This document shows positions 1-11,481 of a stretch of DNA of 64,000 nt, piece after piece. Every line of letters starts with the position of its first letter. The first letter of the stretch is position 1. This stretch comes from Carettochelys insculpta. Lineage: Eukaryota; Chordata; Testudines; Carettochelyidae. The DNA lies in NCBI RefSeq assembly GCF_033958435.1, contig NC_134137.1, positions 227,643,501 through 227,707,500 on the forward strand, in the 5' to 3' direction. The position numbers and the translations under genes were made by a program. The notes under the pieces were generated by a model. It made no database searches. It was not told the origin of the DNA and was given only the letters and a program-made list of their open reading frames with translations.

Positions 1-914
1 TTTTACATTTTCAAATATATTGATACTAGTTGCAACACAGAATACAATGTGTATAGTGCATTATATTATTTCTGATTACCAATATTTGCACTGTAAAAGA
101 GATGAAAAATAAGATATGACAGTTTTCGTGAAGGTCCACTCAGTCCTCCTGCTTTTTGTTCAGTCAGTTGCCAAGATGAACAAGTTCTTTATATTTGTAG
201 AAGATAATGCTGCCTGTTTGTTTAGTGTCACCTGAAATTGACCACAGATGTTTACACTGCGCATGCCCCACCTGTCCACCCACTACATCACTCACTCTCC
301 AATCTCATCTCCGTCACTCACTGATTCACTCATCCCCAGGTACTCATTTGCCACGTGCAGAGCTGGTGTGGGAGGAGCTAATACATAGCCTAGCTATTCA
401 GGGTACAGTGGGGCACAGCTGGGATTAGTCCCCAGAGTCAGGGGCTAAGGAGGGGAAGTTGGGGAACAGCAAAGTGTGTTTGGAGGGGATAATCCCTGCA
501 GCAGAGGGCTGGGATGGAGAGAGGGTTGGTCTCTAGAGTGAGGGGCTGGGTTGGGGAAATGGGAAGACAGGTTACTTTCACCCTGAATAGTGCTTGTACC
601 TACTTTTGTGCTTGGTACTGGAGCCACCTAGTCCTCTCCATTGGGTTGAGCAGTAGGAAGAACAGCAGCTGCTAAGCACAGCCACTCACACGAGGGTGGT
701 TACTGCAGGTAACTGGACTTGAAGTGTAGCTGATTGGACATTGTCAGTTTCCCTTTTTGACCAAATATTCAGGTTGAAAGCTGGACACCTCACAAGCTTA
801 TTTATAAACCGGTGAAGACACACATCTTCCATTGAGGCCATTTTATGAACTTGTCCAACTGCAAGTTGTGGAGGTAAAATTCTTTTATACTGGGGCAGGG
901 GTAGGGTAGGGTGG
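1..914. other. No gene recognised
   Basis: Mixed-composition non-coding DNA. The open frames are short, lack family motifs and overlap one another on both strands. From about 430 to 690 it is G-rich and looks like an old repeat, but I cannot name it. Confidence 0.5.
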
Positions 915-1000
915 GGTGGAGTGAATGTTAAATAAGGGTCCCCTGCATTACGGGTGAATACCTCATCCACTAAGCTAAGTTTATAAGGGAGTGGCTTTTG
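915..1000 (-). repeat. Possible tRNA-derived SINE fragment
   Basis: Read on the minus strand, this stretch contains TTAGCTTAGTGGATGAGG followed by a TGCAGGGGACCC-like segment. This resembles the A-box half of a tRNA-derived promoter. The expected B box is degenerate (TTATTTAACATTC). It could be chance or an old SINE. Confidence 0.25.
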
Positions 1001-1230
1001 TCTTCACCATCAACCATTTTGCATCAGGCTCTGTGTACACTCTGTTAGCTAAACACCTATCTTCTCCATTTGTTGATTGCAAGCAAGACAATACACCTTA
1101 TTGCATCTTGGTCTTGGTGCCATGAGAGAGAGTGGCCTTATGCTACACCCTTGTGACTGATATTTCCCATTGGACAGCTTAATCAGCTCCCCATGTAGTG
1201 TTCTGCCTTTGTGGGTTGAAGTCTGAAGGA

Positions 1231-1310
1231 ATGTTTGCACTGCAATTAAACATTGGTAACTGTCCCATGTCAGCTGGCTTGTGCTAAGGGGCTTGGGCTT
1301 GGGATCAGAG
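1231..1310. repeat. End fragment of a palindromic MITE
   Basis: The segment with TTTGCACTGCAATTAAACA and then GTCAGCTGGCTTGTG resembles the right arm of the palindromic MITE at 11482-12115, which ends in a related sequence. Only one arm is visible here, so it is a truncated or eroded copy. Confidence 0.4.
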
Positions 1311-2474
1311 ACCGTTTAATTGTTGTATAGGCACTAGGGCTGGGCTTGAATTTATGTGGTCTTATAGTCAAGACATTAATGAGGTCCTGGACTTTGTCCT
1401 TTGGACCTTTAGATAAGCATATGAAACTCTTTTTAATAGAAAAAAAACTTCATGTAAAATCTGAAGTTTTACTAAAATAAGGAAATTTAATTAAACACAA
1501 TTACAACATTTCCTTTGTTATTTTAAGACTAGAAAATGAAAAAAGTAAAGAACTGGCAACTTGTAAATTAAAAAAAATCTTAAGTTTTAGAAATAGTGTT
1601 TTTATTTTTTAAATTATTGTGATTTTTATCTAGCTCAGTTGGAACTTGTATTATTTCTCCCTTTTAAGGGTTGTAAATTGTCTGTCTTCTTTTACTTGTT
1701 TATTCTTTTTGGTATTGCAAGAAGTTTGTCAACTTTTGTTAGAATGCTATATTCATAATTTTCATGATACATTGTTTCTGATCTTCTAATTTCCTGTTAA
1801 ATGAGGACTTAAGGTTTTATTTTAGGAGCTGGGAGCTTATTATTTTGGGGGAAATTTTGATCATTTCTAATTTGCTTGACAAATTACTGTATGAAACACA
1901 TATACTTATAAATTAAATATATTAAGTTCAGTCAGCCTTTAAAAAGCATAAAAAAGTGATTCCCAAAACTCTCTTGCTTAATTAACAAACAAACAGTTAT
2001 GTAAACCATGCACATTCCAAAGCAGAATTATGGGCTTGTAGCATTCTTATATTGTGTGGGTTTTACATCCTTATTCAGATTCTAAATATTAAATTGTCTG
2101 CCTTTCTCTCTATACACAGCAATACACCACATATGCAGACATTAGCATTTGACAGAAGGAAAAGTTGTTCTTAGTTTCTCACTCCAATTATATTGGATAT
2201 AATTGGCTTTTAAAAATCCCTGGAGATTGGAGAAAAAATAGTTTACTCTCTGTTGCTTCCCAGGTTTATCGTATTGCAAAAAATCAGTTTAACTACAATA
2301 GCAAAGTAAGCTTACATGCCAGTAACAGCAACAATGTAAAATCATTCTTGTCTGCAATAATTAGCGTAGATAAATACAAGTACTGCACGAAGTTAACCTA
2401 AACTTGTAGCTGCAAGCAGCCAATAACTTCTTATTACTGCCCTAGCATTAGGAACCTGAGACATGGACCAGAGC
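1311..2474. other. AT-rich DNA, nothing recognised
   Basis: Long A/T-rich stretch with poly-A and poly-T runs and no open frame carrying a known motif. No RNA gene or repeat family was recognised. Confidence 0.5.
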
Positions 2475-2745
2475 CCAGATTCACAAGGGGATTTAATATA
2501 AGAATAGCAGTGCTGGGTCAAATCAATGGCCATTCTGAGCCTAGTACAGTGGCTGGCACCAGATGTTTGAGGGAATGAACAGAATAGTGCAATTTATCAA
2601 GTGATGCCCTGTCATCTGATCCCAGCTTCTAGCAGGCAGAGGCTTAGGGACATCCAGAGCATGGGCTTAAGTCCCTGGCCATCTTGGCTGATTATCTTTA
2701 ATGGGCCTAATCTCCATGAGTTTATCCAGGGGGCCAACAGCCATT
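2475..2745 (-). mobile_element. CR1 LINE, 3' part (reverse orientation)
   Basis: The string of short motifs seen here (GCTGGGTCAAATCAATGGCC, GAGGGAATGAACAGAA, CCCAGCTTCTAGCAGGCAGA, then TCCATGAGTTTATCC) follows, in order, the antisense of the CR1 3' untranslated region as I know it from turtles and crocodilians. It is 5'-truncated, as most CR1 copies are, and carries many substitutions. No coding potential remains. Confidence 0.7.
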
Positions 2746-3039
2746 GCAGAGCCTGGGAGAAGGTGAGGGGAGGCAACTCTCTGCTCCTGAAAGGGGTGGG
2801 ACCAAGATTGGAAGGGATGTGGCCTAGGGCAGTCAGCCATCACCACTGCTCGGATTGTGGTGCTGACTCCTATTTCACTGAGCCATGGGGAGGGGTGGAG
2901 CAGTGCTGTAGCAGCAGTTCAAAGGGGCCCAGAGCTCTTGCTGCCACCACTGTAGAAGTAGGGGTGGCGGTGGCTGGAGCTCCATGTGCCTTTGTAACGC
3001 TGTGGTTGCACTGAGCAGCAGGAGCCAGAGCACTGGATT

Positions 3040-4030
3040 CCCAAGGCTCTCAGGCCAGATTTGAGGCAAGTCAGGGCCAGATCTGGCCAACAATTTCTGC
3101 CTGGCAGCAGGAGGAGGTGACTCTGCATTGCTGCTGGCTATGCAGGGAACTGGTTGACTGGAGACTTTTCTCCTGCTGTCTCCATTGGCCAGATTCATGG
3201 TGAGGGGGCATGGAGCTGCATGTGCCCTCAGGAAACTGCCCCAGGTAAGTGCCCCCCACTACACCACCCTTTCTGCCCAGCCCCTGCACCCTCAGCCGGC
3301 TCCTGCACCCTTCCTTCTGCCCACATCTTGAACCCTCACACCGTGCTCCTGCACCCTCTCTCCCACTCAGACCCCACACTCCTGTGCTCCCTGCACCCTC
3401 CCTCCCACACCCTACACCCTCAACCTGCTCCTGCAGCCAGCATCCCCACTCAGTCCCCACCCCCAATATGCACCTGCACTCTATTGCTTGGTCAGATTAT
3501 GAACCCCCAGCCCACTCCTGCACGCTGCCTCCCACCCAGACTCTCACCCCCAACCCAGCCTATTCCTGTACCTTGCCACCTAGCTGGGGATTCTGAACCC
3601 CACCCTTAGCCCACTTCTGTGCTGCACCTCCCACTCAGACCCCCATTCTCACACTCAGTCTGCTTCTTCACCCTGTTTCCTGCCCAGATCCTGCTCTTCC
3701 ATCTGGTTCCCCAGCAGCCCCTTCCCACACACTGAACCTCTCTTTTGCCCCCCCTCCCCACAGCCTATGGGGTCCGCAAAGTCTACTTGCCCCAGGCCCC
3801 CAGAAGAGTTAGTCTGGTCTGAGAGGAAACCCTCTGGGGGGAAGCCCTGAATCTCAGTCGTTCTTCCCCCTCAGTCCAAAGTCTGGAGTATGAGGGGAGT
3901 GAATTGAATGTCTTTTTTTTTTCTGTTTCTCTATTGGGGGGTCACATCAATGACATTTGTTTTGTTTTTCACTTTTTTTGTGGCCCCTGACTGATTTTTT
4001 TCTGTGGGTTATTGGCCCCGAGTCTGACCT
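3040..4030. repeat. C-rich non-autonomous DNA transposon-like repeat with degenerate tandem units
   Basis: From about 3250 to 3740 the sequence repeats a degenerate unit of roughly 55-65 bp built around CTCCTGCACCCTGCCTCCCA and CCCACTCAGACCCC. The right flank (3950-4020, GTGGCCCCTGACTGATTTTT) resembles ends of C-rich hAT-type repeats known from turtle genomes. The long proline/histidine/serine-rich open frames here follow from this composition and are not genes. The superfamily is an inference. Confidence 0.4.
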
Positions 4031-4860
4031 AGTCCATTCCCAGCCAAGTATTTTTCTAACCTCATCTTAAAAATCTCCAATGATGGCAATTCCCCGACCT
4101 CCCCAGTCAATTTATTCCAGTGCTTAGCCACCAAGATAGGAAGGCTTTCCTGATGTCCAAGCTAAACAGCTCTTACTTCAATTTATGCCCTTTTCTTCTT
4201 GTCCTGTCATCAGGGGTTCAGAATAACTTTTCTCCCTCTTCCTTGTGACAACTTTTTAGGTATTTGAAAGCTGTTATGATCCCCATCAGTCTTCTCTTTT
4301 CCAAAATGCAACAAACCTAATTCTTTCAGTCATCCTTTATAGGTCATGTTTTCTAGACCTGTAATCAATTTTGCTGCTCTTTGCTAGATTTTTTCCAGTT
4401 TGTCCACATCTTTCCTGAAATGTGTCAGCCAGAACACTTTACTCCAAATGAGGCATAATCAGTGTGGAGCAGAGCAGAAGAATTACTTCTCAAGTCTGTT
4501 TTAGAACATTCCTATTCATACATCACAGATTAATGATAATTTTTTTTTGTTTTTGCATCAGTGTCACACACTTGACTCTCATTGAGCCTGTGGTCCACTA
4601 TGAGCTACCTAGCTTCCTTTCTACAGTACTACTTTCTAGGTAGTAATTTTCCATTTTGTATATGTGAAAGTGATTTTCTTCCTAATCAGAGTACTTTGTA
4701 TTTGTCCTTCTTGAAATTCATCCTATTTACCTCAGACTACGTTTCTAGATTGTCCAGATCTTTTGAATTTTAATCCTTTTTCCAAAGCACTTCCAACCTC
4801 TCCCAATTTGGTAGCATCTGCAAACTTCTTAAGTGTACTCTCTTTGCTATTATTTAAATC
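4030..4860 (-). mobile_element. CR1 LINE fragment, RT end plus 3' UTR (reverse orientation)
   Basis: The + strand reads as antisense CR1: phrases for the 3' region (CAATTTATTCCAGTGCTTA, CTTCTTGTCCTGTCATCAGG, TTTTCCAGTTTGTCCACATC) come first. On the minus strand near 4790-4850 a frame encodes FADATKLGEVGSALE. That is recognisable as the CR1 reverse transcriptase region around FADDTKLGGV, with the catalytic second D replaced by A. The copy is 5'-truncated near 4860 and dead. Confidence 0.75.
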
Positions 4861-4861
4861 A

Positions 4862-5250
4862 GTGTTTCCCAATTTTATTTGGTCATGGAACCCTTTGAAA
4901 TTCAAAAGAATTTTGTGGAACCCCATTCCCAGACTCTACCACCTTGGTCCTTTGCCAAGGCCCTCGGCTTCAGCTCTAGGCTTTACCCACCTCAGCCCCA
5001 AAATCCTCCCCCATCCCCAATCTTTACCCCCATCCCGCAGACCTGCCCCTCCATCTGCAGGCTTAACCCTCTCAGTCCCACTCTGCACCCTCCCCCCGCA
5101 GGATTAACCCGCCTGAGCCCCAAACCGGTCCCTGGAACTAACCCATCCATGGAGCTGGCTGGGGAGTCTATGCTGGGTGACCACATGGGGCAGGCATCTG
5201 GTTCTGCTGGCACCTGGGGCCTGAATGAGCTTCTGGGCCTTTTATATCTC
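4862..5250. repeat. C-rich dispersed repeat, paralogous to 45775-46060
   Basis: Blocks such as CCCCCATCCCCAATCTTTACC and TCTGCAGGCTTAACCCTCTCAG recur with changes at 45790-45960 (CCCCATCCCCAGATTTTACC, GCAAGTTGAACTCTTTCAG). The shared order of motifs marks a dispersed non-autonomous element. No protein is encoded. Confidence 0.45.
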
Positions 5251-5344
5251 TAGTCCTGCCTCCTGATTTATAGTTATGTGACAGGATGGGGTTGGGCTCC
5301 ACTCACCAGGGCTTCTCTCCCTCCAGGTCAGTGGGTGGCCAGTC

Positions 5345-5690
5345 TGCCTCACTACAAGATGCCAATAGTTATTCAGCCTATCTCTTTCTCCCATGGCTTA
5401 TGAAGCTGTACGCAGGCAGCCTGCACTGCAAAAAAGAGCTGTTCTGCTACAAGCTGAACAAGTGCAGAGTGGTGGTAGAAAGTGCTTTTGGCCATTTTAT
5501 AGGCAAGGTTACAAAGTCTGACTCATTCAGACCTCAGTGAAAGCAACATTCCCATCATTTTGGCAACCTACTGTGTATTCCATAATATCTGTGAGATTAA
5601 GGGGGGAAATTTCATGCCAGGGTTGAGGCAGACCACCTGGCCACTAATTATAAGCAGCCAGACACCAGGGTAGTAAGGAGAGCTCATTGA
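5345..5690 (+). pseudogene. PIF/Harbinger transposase, C-terminal remnant
   Basis: The frame from about 5370 to 5510 encodes LPWLMKLYAGSLHCKKELF followed by NKCRVVVESAFG. This matches the end of the Harbinger DDE transposase, where the last catalytic acidic residue sits in the R-x-VVE-x-AFG motif; the E is preserved here. A second piece after a frameshift, near 5570-5610, reads CVFHNICEIKGG and matches the following conserved block. The N-terminal half with the first two catalytic aspartates is absent. It points toward the Myb/SANT gene remnant on the opposite strand, the arrangement expected for one element. Confidence 0.75.
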
Positions 5691-5919
5691 GGGGCACTGT
5701 TAATTAGAGAGGCTTTGAAAAATGGGTTTGTGAACCAGACAGCAAAACAATAGTTAAGTAAGTCAGTTTTAATGAGGTGCCACCTGTAGCATGTGCTGGC
5801 CTTTAAATCTTGTAACCCTCCACTCTTTCCACCCTCCACAACAAAAGCAATAAAGATGATTTTGTTGTGAAGTCATGCATTTTAATTTAGGGAACACAAG
5901 GACACAGACACAGAAAAGG

Positions 5920-7860
5920 AATTTAGGGTGGAAGCTTTGGGGAGTGGGGTGCAGGAGGGTAAGCAAGGGCAAGCAGCATTTTGCAGTCCTCCTGTTCAGC
6001 AATCACAGGACTGGGAATGTCAGCTTCCTGTTCTGGGAGACATCCCTGGGCTTGAGTGGACACCTGCCTTTGACTCCCCATTTCCAACTCCAATTCTAGG
6101 GCACCTGGAAGTGCTATGGAACATGGTGAGGAGGACATGTAGTTTAGCATGGGCTGGAGGGGGACTCTGTGCTCCATCTGCCTCTCTTGTGCCTCTACCA
6201 GGCATGTCAGCAGTTCTGTTTGCTGCGCCACAAGCCTCAATATCTTCTGAGTCTTGCTCCATTAGTCTCTCCTCACACTCAGTCCTCTTCTGTTGCAGCA
6301 TCATTCTCCTGTGTGCATTTACTTGCACCCTGTCCATGTGAACAGATTGCATTTGCTCAAGCAACATGTCATCCTAAGGGTATTTTCATCTTTGGATCCG
6401 TGCTAGCTGAACAGTTGGAAGAGTCACAGGAGTGGACAGTAGGCTCACTGTTGCACCCAGACTTCAGAGGAGATACACTGTAGAACTCACAGGGTAATCT
6501 TGTAAAAGAGTGCCAATCCTACACAATAAGCATGTGGTATTTACAAGGCCAGAGTTACATTTTAAGTGACCACTAAGCAGCAGGGACAGCACAGAGGTCT
6601 TAATGGTGAAGCTTGACTCGGGTAGGAGGCAGGCATATTTACGAACAGGTTAGAGCGTGCTGTTTTGCTTCTGAGTTGAAAGTGTGTGCAACACTGTGGC
6701 TATAAACAGTAATTTCTGCAGCTGGGCAGTCTTCTGTTGTGAAATCTTCTGCTAAAGGGGACCATGGTGATGTCGTGGCAAGGCAGGTCATTGCTTGTTC
6801 ATCACCCTCCCATTTGTTGGGAGTGTGCAACTTTGCCTTCCCAAAGGAGTCTGGCATGCTTTGTTGTGGATGAGCAAATGGAGTTGTACTGCCTCAATAG
6901 TATCAGTTGCAGAACTTCCCTTCCTCCATCCAGGTTGCCATGCATGATATCAGTCTTCCCTGAATCAGACAGAATTATATGGAATGGATGTTGACTTAAT
7001 GTGACCAGAAACCTGGACCTCACGCTACAATGCTTTGTGATGCAATGATGTTGCCAGATCACTTGCTAAAGCCTTGCTGTGGAAAGGTGTCCTACAATGG
7101 AGGATGGAAAAAAGCAAGCCTCCCCAGGTACCCTGGGAGAAGCATGGAAGAGTGAGTACCTCTATGAGAACTTTATGGGGATGTAGAGGAGGGGTTTGTG
7201 CTTTACCTCCAAGCATGTTAAGAAACTGTTCCAGGGAGCTCCCGCTGTGTAGGCAGAGTGGCCACCACAGATGACACCCAGCTATCTTAACCCGCTTGTA
7301 GCATGATTAAAAAATACGAACTCACCAGAAATGCCCTCCTCACCATCACGGTCTGGCAGCAATACATCCTGAAAGTTTAAAAAAAATGTGGATGAGATTG
7401 AATGCTCGACTCATCTGCTGATCATTCTCCATCATCAACAATGTCCTCGTTGTTGTCTGAGGCTGCCTGAAGAATCTCTTGGGAGGAATCCATGGTCAGC
7501 TTAGAGACACTGATTGGGTCTCCCTCCCCCCCAGAATCCTGTGCAGTTGTTCATAGAAGTGGCATGTTTGTGATGATAACCCAGAATGTCCGTTTGCCTC
7601 CTTTGTCTTCTGGTACGTCTGCCTGAGCTCTTGGATATTCACACAGCATTGCTGGATGTCCCTGTCGTGTGCCCTTTTCCCACCATGCCTTGTGAGATTT
7701 TGGCATAGAGATCAGCATTTCCTTTGCTGCTTCATAGTTTTGCCTGTGCAGAGTCCCATCCCCACACAGCAGTCAGGTACAGGATCTCCTGCATGTTCCA
7801 TGCTAGAGCTCATCTGTGACCCTGGGAATTCATGTTCAGATGTGCTGCTGAGGTGCGCAG
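5920..7860 (-). pseudogene. PIF/Harbinger Myb/SANT-like partner protein, decayed
   Basis: Read on the minus strand, a SANT-like domain remnant lies at about 7830-7520. It includes NADLYAKIS in a split frame, then QQCCVNIQELRQTYQKTKEAN, then CHFYEQLHRILGG. These align with the Myb/SANT partner protein of vertebrate Harbinger elements (a typical stretch there is TCRFYKELDAILGG). After it come an acidic segment (TMDSSQEILQAASDNNEDI, about 7490-7430), FQDVLLPDRDGEEG (about 7370) and, at 6367-5923, a Q/R/E-rich tail (RRMMLQQKRTECEERLMEQD). Stops and frameshifts break it. The partner is known to help transposase reach the nucleus and bind DNA. The gene converges on the transposase remnant at 5345-5690. 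Confidence 0.65.
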
Positions 7861-8222
7861 CCTGCTCTGCTCACCATGCTGGCTAAACAAAAAATGAAAT
7901 TTAGACTTTCCTAGGCCTTTTCCTGTGCAGCTAGAGAGCAGCATAGTTGAAAGTTGTGTCCAGAGTGGCCACATTGGGGCACTGAGGAACACCTCCAGGA
8001 GGCCAAGAATGTTGACTTTCATAGTGCTGCATCTGCACTACCTTCAAGTCAATCATGCAAGGCTGTCTTTCGTGTTACTCCTCATGAAAGGCAGGATTAC
8101 TGAAATCAGCTATAGCACCTCTTAAAGTTGGCAGCATAAGTTTGGTGGTAAGAACTTATTGTTAAGAAAATTGACCTTATGTGGCAAGGGTTGACCTAAA
8201 CTTGTGGGGTAGACCAGGCCAT
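7861..8222 (-). mobile_element. Harbinger element terminal region
   Basis: On the minus strand the segment starts GGCCTGGTCTACCCCACAAG and TTTAGGTCAACCC, close to the ends of turtle Harbinger elements (GGCCTGGTCTACACTACAAG in my recollection). Further in, CTTGGCCTCCTGGAGGTGTT and GGCCACTCTGGACAC follow the same family's 5' region. This sets the right boundary of the element that holds the two gene remnants. Confidence 0.55.
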
Positions 8223-8784
8223 AGTTTCTCTGCAGTGCCCTTCTCTTTCTTAGCATGCCCTTAGCATCTTAATCATCCAGTGGCCCCACTGATTCTTGGG
8301 CAGGCTTCCTTCTTTTGATATACTCAGGTTTTTTGCTGTTTGTTTTTGTGTCTCTTGCTACATGCTCTTCAAATTCTAATTATACTTCTACACCTGATTT
8401 ACCAGTTTATGCTCCTCTTTGTCCCAGTTTCAGGCCATAATGCAGTCCACAAAACATCTGCTCACTTGGTGCTTATATTTTTACATTAGAAGCCTCTAAA
8501 GTGCCTGTATTTCTACCTCTGGGTATACATGCTGATGTGTCAGACAGGTGCATGGATATTTATCTCACACTTAATCTCCAGTGTGTTAGCTTGTGGGATT
8601 GATCTCTGAGGATACTTGAGTTTAAATAAGATAATATGGGATGAGGAGAAGATGGTGATAGCCACTAGGCTAAAAATTTAGAGGGAAGCTATGGAACTTA
8701 CTTGCATTAGAAAACCCGATCAATTCCCCCCTCCACCTGATGAGGAGAAAGGAGTTCAACAAAGGATCCCTACTGAAATACTCT
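8223..8784. other. No gene recognised
   Basis: Non-coding, AT-leaning sequence with no motif-bearing frame and no repeat I can name. Confidence 0.5.
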
Positions 8785-9420
8785 TAGTAGTAGTAGTAGC
8801 CAGTGATCCCTTGAAGTCTGAGGATGATTGTAGTTGCCAGTTATTGCTGGAGGATCTTCAGGTGACTGATACCAATCTGAGATCCAAAGATCTCACAGGT
8901 GGGACAGGCATTTCTCAATGGAATGGGTATATCTTAAGCTGGGTTAGGGCATGTTCTTTCCCATTTCTCCTTTTCCTGTTGTTTCCATTGGATCTCAAAA
9001 TACTGGGATCCCTGTCACAAGATCATTTTCCATTTTGGTCAAATGAGAACTTGGGTTGCTCATGAATTTATGGTAATATTGTGCTACCTCATGTTGGCGT
9101 TGAGGGGATCTTGAAATGGTCTTTTTGCCTGCTGCTTGTCCATTAGCCATGGATAAGTTATCAGAACATGATCTGCTTCAGGAAGTGGTTTTCTGGCATT
9201 CAAATAACATGACCTGCCAATGGAGTTGGTGGCAGATGATCAGAATTTCCATACCTGAGGTTTTGGCTTCAGACAGAACACTGACGTTCGTTCATTGGTC
9301 ACCCCGCTTGATTTGGAATATTGTGCAGAGGCATTGTTGGTGGTATTACTGAAGAACCTTGAGGTGTGTACTACATGTGACCCAGCTTTCGGCAGTCTCA
9401 GTACACTTATAGCCCAATAG
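8785..9420 (-). pseudogene. Non-LTR retrotransposon remnant, C-terminal and 3' end
   Basis: On the minus strand the segment runs from a decayed RT C-terminal region (HLKVLQ, CLCTIFQIK, LSEAKTSGMEIL, HQLHWQ near 9380-9200) to a Cys/His motif (CPTCEIFGSQIGISHLK near 8890-8860). It ends in a TAC-type repeat at about 8803-8788, seen as TAGTAGTAGTAG on the + strand. The order and tail match the better preserved element type at 25262-26222. It has many stops and is old. Confidence 0.6.
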
Positions 9421-10424
9421 GAGTGTTGTTACATGGTTTGCCAGAATGCTTGAAAGCAGTTTTTAAAAAAAAAACCCTTTTGTTTGTTTGAAGTGCAGGA
9501 GCATATTAGTACAATTCCATAACGCACAAAAAATTGCAAATAATTTTAGTCTTAATTGTACTCATAGTAAAAGTTATAAAAAAGATGAACATAATTCATC
9601 CAGTAGTCAGTACAAAAGACTATTCATTGTACTTGTGCTGGATCTAGAAATGGGGCCAGGAGCAGACAAGGTAGCATATTTTATTTAGTAAAATTGTCTT
9701 GGTCTGCACAATTTTCTTTTGCTGTTTGTCTCTCCTCAGAGTTCAGTGCTTGTCTGCCATTTTTCCTTCTTCATGAAAACAGTGGCTCTTTTTAAGATAC
9801 CTAGGGACAAGTTCTAATAGGGTAATGTGGAATGACCACTGGATACCAACATACTTTACTACTACTGAGCCAAATCCTAGTCCCATGCTGGTCGATGTCA
9901 AAATTTCCAGTGATTCTAGCGGGACGAAAATAGAAAATTTTTAGTTCTACTTTTGGCTAGATCCTTAATGCCAGTAAGACTTCTGGATGGTTGTAACAGC
10001 ACTTTTAAATAATAATAATACTTAATTCATTCATAATTAATAAATAAAGCTGGATGAATGGCTAGCTGAGGAGTCCCTTGGTATATGGGGAATCCCTGAA
10101 TGGCATATAGCTGGCTATATACCAGCCCTCTTGTAGCAGTCAATGCACACTGCATGTCAGGGAAGGATCTTGGCTAGATCATTCTCTGCTTGCCTCAGTG
10201 AACTCCATCTGCCATGATGACTCCTGCGGCCTCTTTTCTAGAACACATTAAATTCAATCTGCTTTTTATTAAAAAAAAAAAAAGATAATGTTTTGTAGGT
10301 GTTTTAAAAAATACCTTTCATACAAGTGGTTCATTGAGTAACTTATTAATGTCTTAATACTGTAGGCTGAAATGGCTTTTGGTAACTCTGAAACTTCTCA
10401 TATAGCTATTGTACTCATGACAGC
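9421..10424. other. No gene recognised
   Basis: AT-rich DNA with an A-run near 9465, an ATA repeat near 10009-10020 and an A-run near 10270. No protein motif was found. Confidence 0.5.
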
Positions 10425-10830
10425 TTCATCAACAACCATGGGCTCAGTGCCTATTGGTGTCCGATGCCTCCCTCACTGTTTCCTTCCATTTTTCACTGTC
10501 TAGTGCGGAGTAGATTAGTTTCTGTAGACTAGCTCCACACCAGTCTACTATATCAGCTAACCATTCTCTGTAAGGTCTGCCTCTCCTGTTCTAACCACCC
10601 AATATGCCAAATATCAGGGTCTCTTTTTTTTTTTTTTTTTTTGTTCATTGTTCATTATGCAAATATGCCGAAATAGCTGTAACTTCCATTGTATAACCTT
10701 CTGCAGTAGGTTATTTTTCGGCTGTATCTTCCTATATAATTTCTCGTTGGTGACCTTCTGCATCCATCCTGTTTACAGAATCATTATATAATGCCTCTCA
10801 AATGCCAATATCCTTCTCTTTGACTCTTTC
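10425..10830 (-). pseudogene. Non-LTR retrotransposon remnant, RT C-terminal region
   Basis: On the minus strand a frame near 10590-10455 reads GRPYREWLADIVDWCGASL and then SEKWKETVREASDTN. It ends at a stop just before the element's 3' end. This is the typical tail of an RT polyprotein in one non-LTR family, with a spacer GRP-x-REW-x-DDI pattern. Upstream pieces (GWMQKVTNEKLYRKIQPKNN) are frameshifted. A T-run of about 20 at 10622-10642 interrupts the copy. I do not assign the clade. Confidence 0.6.
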
Positions 10831-11480
10831 GATTGCAGCTTGGATGAACTCAAACCTCTCCATCTTCAAATCTACCAATTTATGACACAAGAAATCAAAA
10901 TGTTTGCCAAATGACTGAATTTAAAACACCTGTGTTTTGTTTCTGGTGGTTTCATATGGGAGAGAATTTTAACTGTAAAATCTATTTTTAAAGAATGTTT
11001 TTCTCAACATATGAATTAAATCAGGTTGTTAGAAGCAGCGGAAACGAGGAAATTCTGGTATGTGTAACTATAAGTATCCCCCCCACACGCAATTTCAGAA
11101 CAGTTTGAATCTTGGGCTTTAAGAACTACAGGAGCAACTGTATTATTTTTTTTGGACCAGCCCCTGGGGGATGCAACCCATAATGGTGGGTTACAAAACT
11201 GTATGCTAGCAACAATGGAACGTTGGGGTTCTGAATTCCTGTCACAGCATAGGAATTACTGATTTCACACTTCACAGCTAAGCATATGAGTCTGGTACAT
11301 TTAACTTGAAAAGCCATGTGTCTGAGCAGAAGAGATTTTGGGTTGTCTTATGAGAAGCCTGGGTTCCATTCTCAGCTCTGCTTGAAGTGATTGTGCAGTT
11401 TTTCAGTTAACATGACTACCTTGATTATTAATGATGATAAAATGAATACAAGCAGTGATCAGAAAAGCTGAGATTTAGAC
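10831..11480. other. No gene recognised
   Basis: AT-rich non-coding DNA. No repeat family or conserved frame was recognised. Confidence 0.5.
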
Positions 11481-11481
11481 T

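Noticed and set aside
3154..3609. Overlapping proline-rich open frames of 115-151 codons
   Set aside because: They read through degenerate C-rich tandem units and occur in several phases and on both strands; no domain is present.
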